Assembly: GCA_021805865.1 (NCBI GenBank) | Contig: JAJZDX010000001.1 | Coordinates: 151,588-215,587 of the forward strand | Direction of reading: 5' to 3' | Length of the DNA stretch: 64,000 nt | DNA from: Pseudomonadota bacterium | Lineage (GTDB): Bacteria; Pseudomonadota; Gammaproteobacteria; Steroidobacterales; Steroidobacteraceae | Shown here: positions 61,167-64,000 of the stretch, piece after piece | How positions within the stretch are numbered: the stretch's first letter is position 1 | How the letters are laid out: each line of letters starts with the position of its first letter | Notes under the pieces: model-generated | Seen by the model: only the letters and a program-made list of their open reading frames with translations | Databases searched by the model: none | Told to the model about the DNA's origin: nothing | Position numbers and translations under genes: made by a program

Positions 61167-62389
61167 TTCGAGCTCTCGCCGGCCCGCCGGTGGAACACGC
61201 CCGTCAAGGCGACGATCTTGGAGAACCCGAGGGCGTCCTGCGGCGTCCACTCGCCGGCCGCCTCGCCGTACACACCCCTGGAGGCGGCCATGAGCGAGTG
61301 GGGCGAGTCCACGCCCTCGACGAACAGGTTCCCCGGGCGGAACGACACCCGGACCTCGCCCGTGACACGCTCCTGGGAGGACTGAAGGAGCGATTCGATG
61401 TCGCGGCAGACCGGATCGAGCAGCTGGCCCTCGTGCACCAGATCGCCGTAGGGCTGGGCGACCAGCTCCTTGATGCGCTGCTGGCGGCCGGTGAGCACGA
61501 GCTTTTCCAACTCGCGGTGAGCGGTGAGCAGCACCTCCGCGGCCGGCGCCTCGAACGCCACCCGGCCCTTGGTGCCGATGATGGTATCCCCCAGATGAAT
61601 GCCGCGCCCGAGGCCGAAGGGCGCCGCCAGCGCCTCCAGCGCCTCGATCAACGCCACCGGGGAGAGCGGCCGGCCGTCGAGACCGCTCGGCCGGCCGCGC
61701 TCGAACCGGATGACGTGCGTTTCAGGGGTGCGCGGCTTCGTAAACGCATCCTTCGTCAGCACCCATGCATGCTCCGGGATGGTGCCGGAGGAGGTGAGGG
61801 TCTCCTTGCCGCCGATGGTCACGCCCCACAGGCCGCGGTTGACCGAGTAGGCCGCCCCATAGGGCGGCACGGGCAGGCCGCGCTCCTCGAGGTACGCGAG
61901 CTCCTCCTGGCGCTTGAATGCGTGGTCGCGCACCGGGGCAAGGACCTCGAGCTCGGGGGCCAGCGTGCGCATTGCAACCTCGAAGCGCACCTGGTCGTTG
62001 CCTGCGGCTGTGCAGCCATGGGCGATCATGCTGGTGCCGAGCTTGCGTGCCATGTGCGCGATGGTCTGCGCCTGCATGACGCGCTCGGCCCCGACGCACA
62101 GCGGATAGAGCTGGCCGCGCCTGACGTTGCCCATGATCAGGAATCGCAGCACTTGCTCGAAGTAATCGGCACGCGCATCGACTTGGTGGTGCTCGAGCGC
62201 GCCGAGCGCCCGGGCGCGCTCGCCGAGCGTGCGCGCGGCCGCCTCGTCGATACCCCCGGTGTCGACGGTGACGGTGATGATCTGACGGCCATAGGTGTCC
62301 TTCAGCCACGGCACCAGGAAAGAAGTGTCGAGGCCGCCGGAATAGGCGAGAACGATGGGCTGCCCGCCCTGGGATGCGGATGTCGGCAT
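61163..62389 (-). CDS. argG: Argininosuccinate synthase
   Basis: 408 aa. ATP-pyrophosphatase loop VLAYSGGLDTSFLVPWLKD, then AHGCTAAGNDQVRFEVA and SVNRGLWGVTIGGKETLTSS. It condenses citrulline with aspartate. The short ~400-aa form with TYGRQIITVTVDTGG resembles the type found with acylornithine pathways. It follows argR by eight bases and overlaps the P-loop gene start by ATGA. Confidence 0.95.
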   Translation of the reverse strand: MPTSASQGGQPIVLAYSGGLDTSFLVPWLKDTYGRQIITVTVDTGGIDEAAARTLGERARALGALEHHQVDARADYFEQVLRFLIMGNVRRGQLYPLCVGAERVMQAQTIAHMARKLGTSMIAHGCTAAGNDQVRFEVAMRTLAPELEVLAPVRDHAFKRQEELAYLEERGLPVPPYGAAYSVNRGLWGVTIGGKETLTSSGTIPEHAWVLTKDAFTKPRTPETHVIRFERGRPSGLDGRPLSPVALIEALEALAAPFGLGRGIHLGDTIIGTKGRVAFEAPAAEVLLTAHRELEKLVLTGRQQRIKELVAQPYGDLVHEGQLLDPVCRDIESLLQSSQERVTGEVRVSFRPGNLFVEGVDSPHSLMAASRGVYGEAAGEWTPQDALGFSKIVALTGVFHRRAGESSK

Positions 62390-62397
62390 GTAAAGCC

Positions 62398-62844
62398 TTA
62401 GATGCGGAATATGGTCTGCAGCCGCGTGACGAGCTCGTCCTGCGCGCGGCCGGTGGCGGTGGCGATGAAAATCGTGTCATCGCCGGAGATGGTGCCCGCG
62501 ACTTCCGGCCACTCGGCCCGGTCGATGGCGACCGCGACGCTCTGGGCGGCGCCGATGGTGGTCTTCAGCACGGTGAGCGAAGGCCCGGCGCGCTTCAGCC
62601 CGCGCACGAACTGGGCCAGCATGTCGAAATCGCCCTGGGTGCGGGAAACCTCGTCGGGCGGCAGCACATAGCGGCCACTCGCCTTGAGCACCCCCAAGTC
62701 GCGCAGGTCGCGGCTGATGGAGGACTGGGTCACGTCACGGCCCTCCGCGCGCAGCAGACGAACGAGGTCCTCCTGGCGATGGACCACGCCCTCGCGCAGG
62801 AGGCGCACGACGGCCTGGCGGCGTTCGAGCTGCTCGGCGTCCAC
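62398..62844 (-). CDS. argR: Arginine repressor ArgR
   Basis: 148 aa. N-terminal winged HTH (RRQAVVRLLREGVVHRQEDL, DVTQSSISRDLRDLGVLK). The C-terminal oligomerisation/arginine-binding domain contains the GDDTIFIATATGR motif. The start is GTG 62844. It is the first gene of the operon, so it should control its own and the arg genes' expression through upstream dyads. Confidence 0.94.
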   Translation of the reverse strand: MDAEQLERRQAVVRLLREGVVHRQEDLVRLLRAEGRDVTQSSISRDLRDLGVLKASGRYVLPPDEVSRTQGDFDMLAQFVRGLKRAGPSLTVLKTTIGAAQSVAVAIDRAEWPEVAGTISGDDTIFIATATGRAQDELVTRLQTIFRI

Positions 62845-62869
62845 GGGATCAGGTGGAAGGGGATATATG

Positions 62870-62912
62870 CATAAAGTTGCACATATTGTGCATATTAATT
62901 CGCAGGAGTCAA
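62870..62912. promoter_or_regulatory. Probable ArgR operator over the arg operon promoter
   Basis: TGCACATATTGTGCA (62878-62892) is a perfect 15-bp dyad, with a second AT-rich element TATGCATA nearby (62865-62873). On the minus strand a TTGACT -35 lies at 62912-62907, and a -10-like ACAATA about 17 bp further overlaps the dyad. The AT-rich, TGCA-ended dyads resemble ARG boxes. Autorepression of argR-argG-...-argH is expected. Confidence 0.6.
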
Positions 62913-62928
62913 GCGTGCATTCCGCTGC

Positions 62929-64000
62929 CTACCTCACCACGCTGAACACCAGGTCCGCCCCGCCGATCTGGCCGCTCTTGCTCTGTCCCGCGCCTTTGCC
63001 CTGGCCCGCCAGGATGCGGATCATCAAGTGCCGGGTGAGACTGTAGCGCAGCCGGATCTCGTTCAGCTGCTGGGTGAGCCCCACGCCGTAGCTGACGTAA
63101 AGACGCGGCGAGAGGTACTTGCCGAGCACGAGAGAGGTCACGTTATTGAGGTCGGTTTCAAGGCTCATGGCCGGCAGGCCGATTCTCTGACCCAGCTGCT
63201 GTGCGAGCAGCGCCCCGCCCTGGGCCAGCAGCTCGCCGGCCGCGGTGGTCTGCTGAGTCTGCGCGGTGGACCCCGTCTGCAGTGCCTGCAGCGAGCCGCC
63301 ACCGCCGGAGAAAAGCAGCGACATGATCTGCGACTGCGACAGCGAGGGGTTCGAGAAGAACGACACCTGAGGCTGTTTCAGGGTGCCGCTGACGTCGATG
63401 CCCGCCGTGATCTGGGGATAGCTCTTCACGGCACGGATCTCAATGCCGGGATCATCGAGCAGACCACCCCTGAAGAGCAGCCGTCCATACTCGATATCGA
63501 GCTTGCGCGCGTAGGCGGCGTACTGGCCCTGCACGATCAGCAGCTCGCCCGTGGCCCGCGTCCCGGTGCCGTAGCCGCTGCGCACCGTGAATGCGCCCGT
63601 CAGCTTGCCGGTCAGGCCCATCGTGTCGATGTTCACGTTGTTGCCTAACCCCAAGGTGACCGTGCTCATGACTTGATAGCGGCGCGCCACGACGGCCGAC
63701 TCCTGGCCGACGATCACCTGGTCCGAGGAAGTGCGCATCGCACCCGTGAAATTCCTCGGATGGATGGATGCATACGGCACGAAGACCGTCCCCGACACCT
63801 CGATCCTGTGAGCGGCCACGTCGAAATCGAGATCCGGGGAGGCATCGACCTGCGCCTCCGGCGTGTCGACCACCAGCAGGTCGTTGCCCGTCAGGTGCAG
63901 GCGACCATAGGGCAGCAGGCCTCGCCAGCTCATGCGGCCGGCGGCACGCACGGTGCCGCGGCCGACGCGGGCCGAGCCCTGGAACACCACGCCGCCGTTG
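62929..64000 (-). CDS. tamB: TamB (translocation and assembly module), C-terminal part
   Basis: Reads N-G-G-V-V-F-Q-G at the right edge, so the gene continues outside the window; about 357 residues are seen. The DUF490/TamB domain is visible as RRYQVMSTVTLGLGNNVNID, GELLIVQGQYAAYARKLDIE, GRLLFRGGLLDDPGIEIRAV and SFFSNPSLSQSQIMSLLFSG. It ends in a beta-strand-rich tail (LYVSYGVGLTQQLNEIRLRY). TamB is an inner-membrane-anchored bridge with TamA that handles outer-membrane lipid transport and autotransporter assembly. It lies upstream of argR on the same strand, separated by 84 bp with the arg promoter. Confidence 0.9.
   Translation of the reverse strand, partial: NGGVVFQGSARVGRGTVRAAGRMSWRGLLPYGRLHLTGNDLLVVDTPEAQVDASPDLDFDVAAHRIEVSGTVFVPYASIHPRNFTGAMRTSSDQVIVGQESAVVARRYQVMSTVTLGLGNNVNIDTMGLTGKLTGAFTVRSGYGTGTRATGELLIVQGQYAAYARKLDIEYGRLLFRGGLLDDPGIEIRAVKSYPQITAGIDVSGTLKQPQVSFFSNPSLSQSQIMSLLFSGGGGSLQALQTGSTAQTQQTTAAGELLAQGGALLAQQLGQRIGLPAMSLETDLNNVTSLVLGKYLSPRLYVSYGVGLTQQLNEIRLRYSLTRHLMIRILAGQGKGAGQSKSGQIGGADLVFSVVR

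Overview
The window is a high-GC bacterial chromosome segment of gammaproteobacterial type. I place it near the Xanthomonadales/Nevskiales/Steroidobacter side of the class. The evidence is syntenic housekeeping blocks (ubiE-ubiJ-ubiB; dapF-DUF484-xerC-hslV-hslU; engB-cytochrome c4-dsbA beside polA), ubiquinone rather than menaquinone genes, an HslV with a short propeptide, and strong G/C third-position bias on both strands. Genes are dense. I see no transposase, phage module or CRISPR array.

Layout. 1-440: the 3' end of a gene made of perfect 93-bp tandem repeats (three GIRGTG hexapeptides per unit), an 11-codon ORF ending in GIRGSG, and a terminator. 446-10080: lipid and regulatory genes (fadD, an orphan LytTR regulator, a degenerate EAL protein, an acyl-CoA dehydrogenase, an LCAT-like hydrolase, oxyR, an isoprenylcysteine methyltransferase-like protein, yajQ). 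10151-16812: a complete tryptophan operon trpL-E-G-D-C-F-B-A with a classical leader-peptide attenuator. 16934-19816: a zinc-ribbon protein, a hotdog protein, ppa, the tiny ribosomal protein Thx and an RRM protein. 20056-25019: a 2-oxoacid:ferredoxin oxidoreductase operon with a GltD-like, ferredoxin-containing partner and a terminator hairpin just in front. 25492-28501: ubiE-ubiJ-ubiB. 28527-32153: an Lrp regulator, a gene remnant, GST, DoxX, a sulfotransferase-like protein, and tRNA-Arg(CCG) followed by a partial copy of its 3' end split by a 74-bp insert. 32358-39405: a cytochrome c, comM, ubiK, amtB with an NtrC site and sigma-54 promoter, and small metabolic genes ending in lptM. 39442-45480: polA, a structured intergenic region that may encode a small RNA, engB, cytochrome c4 and two tandem DsbA-like proteins. 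45593-53581: hslUV-xerC-DUF484-dapF, a LytS/LytTR two-component pair and mmsA. 53695: a LysR regulator. 54628-62844: a tightly coupled arginine operon. 62929-64000: the 3' part of tamB.

The most unusual unit is the arginine operon, transcribed argR-argG-X-argC-argD-argF'-argB-argH. The carbamoyltransferase is of the N-acylornithine (AOTCase/SOTCase) class rather than ordinary OTCase, with Ala90 at the position that sets acyl specificity. There is no argA, argJ or argE. The extra gene X encodes a P-loop protein of unknown function, translationally coupled to both argG and argC. The operon appears to make arginine through acylated citrulline, with X a candidate for an unassigned step. The trp attenuator and the NtrC/sigma-54-controlled amtB show that amino-acid and nitrogen control can be read directly from the sequence.
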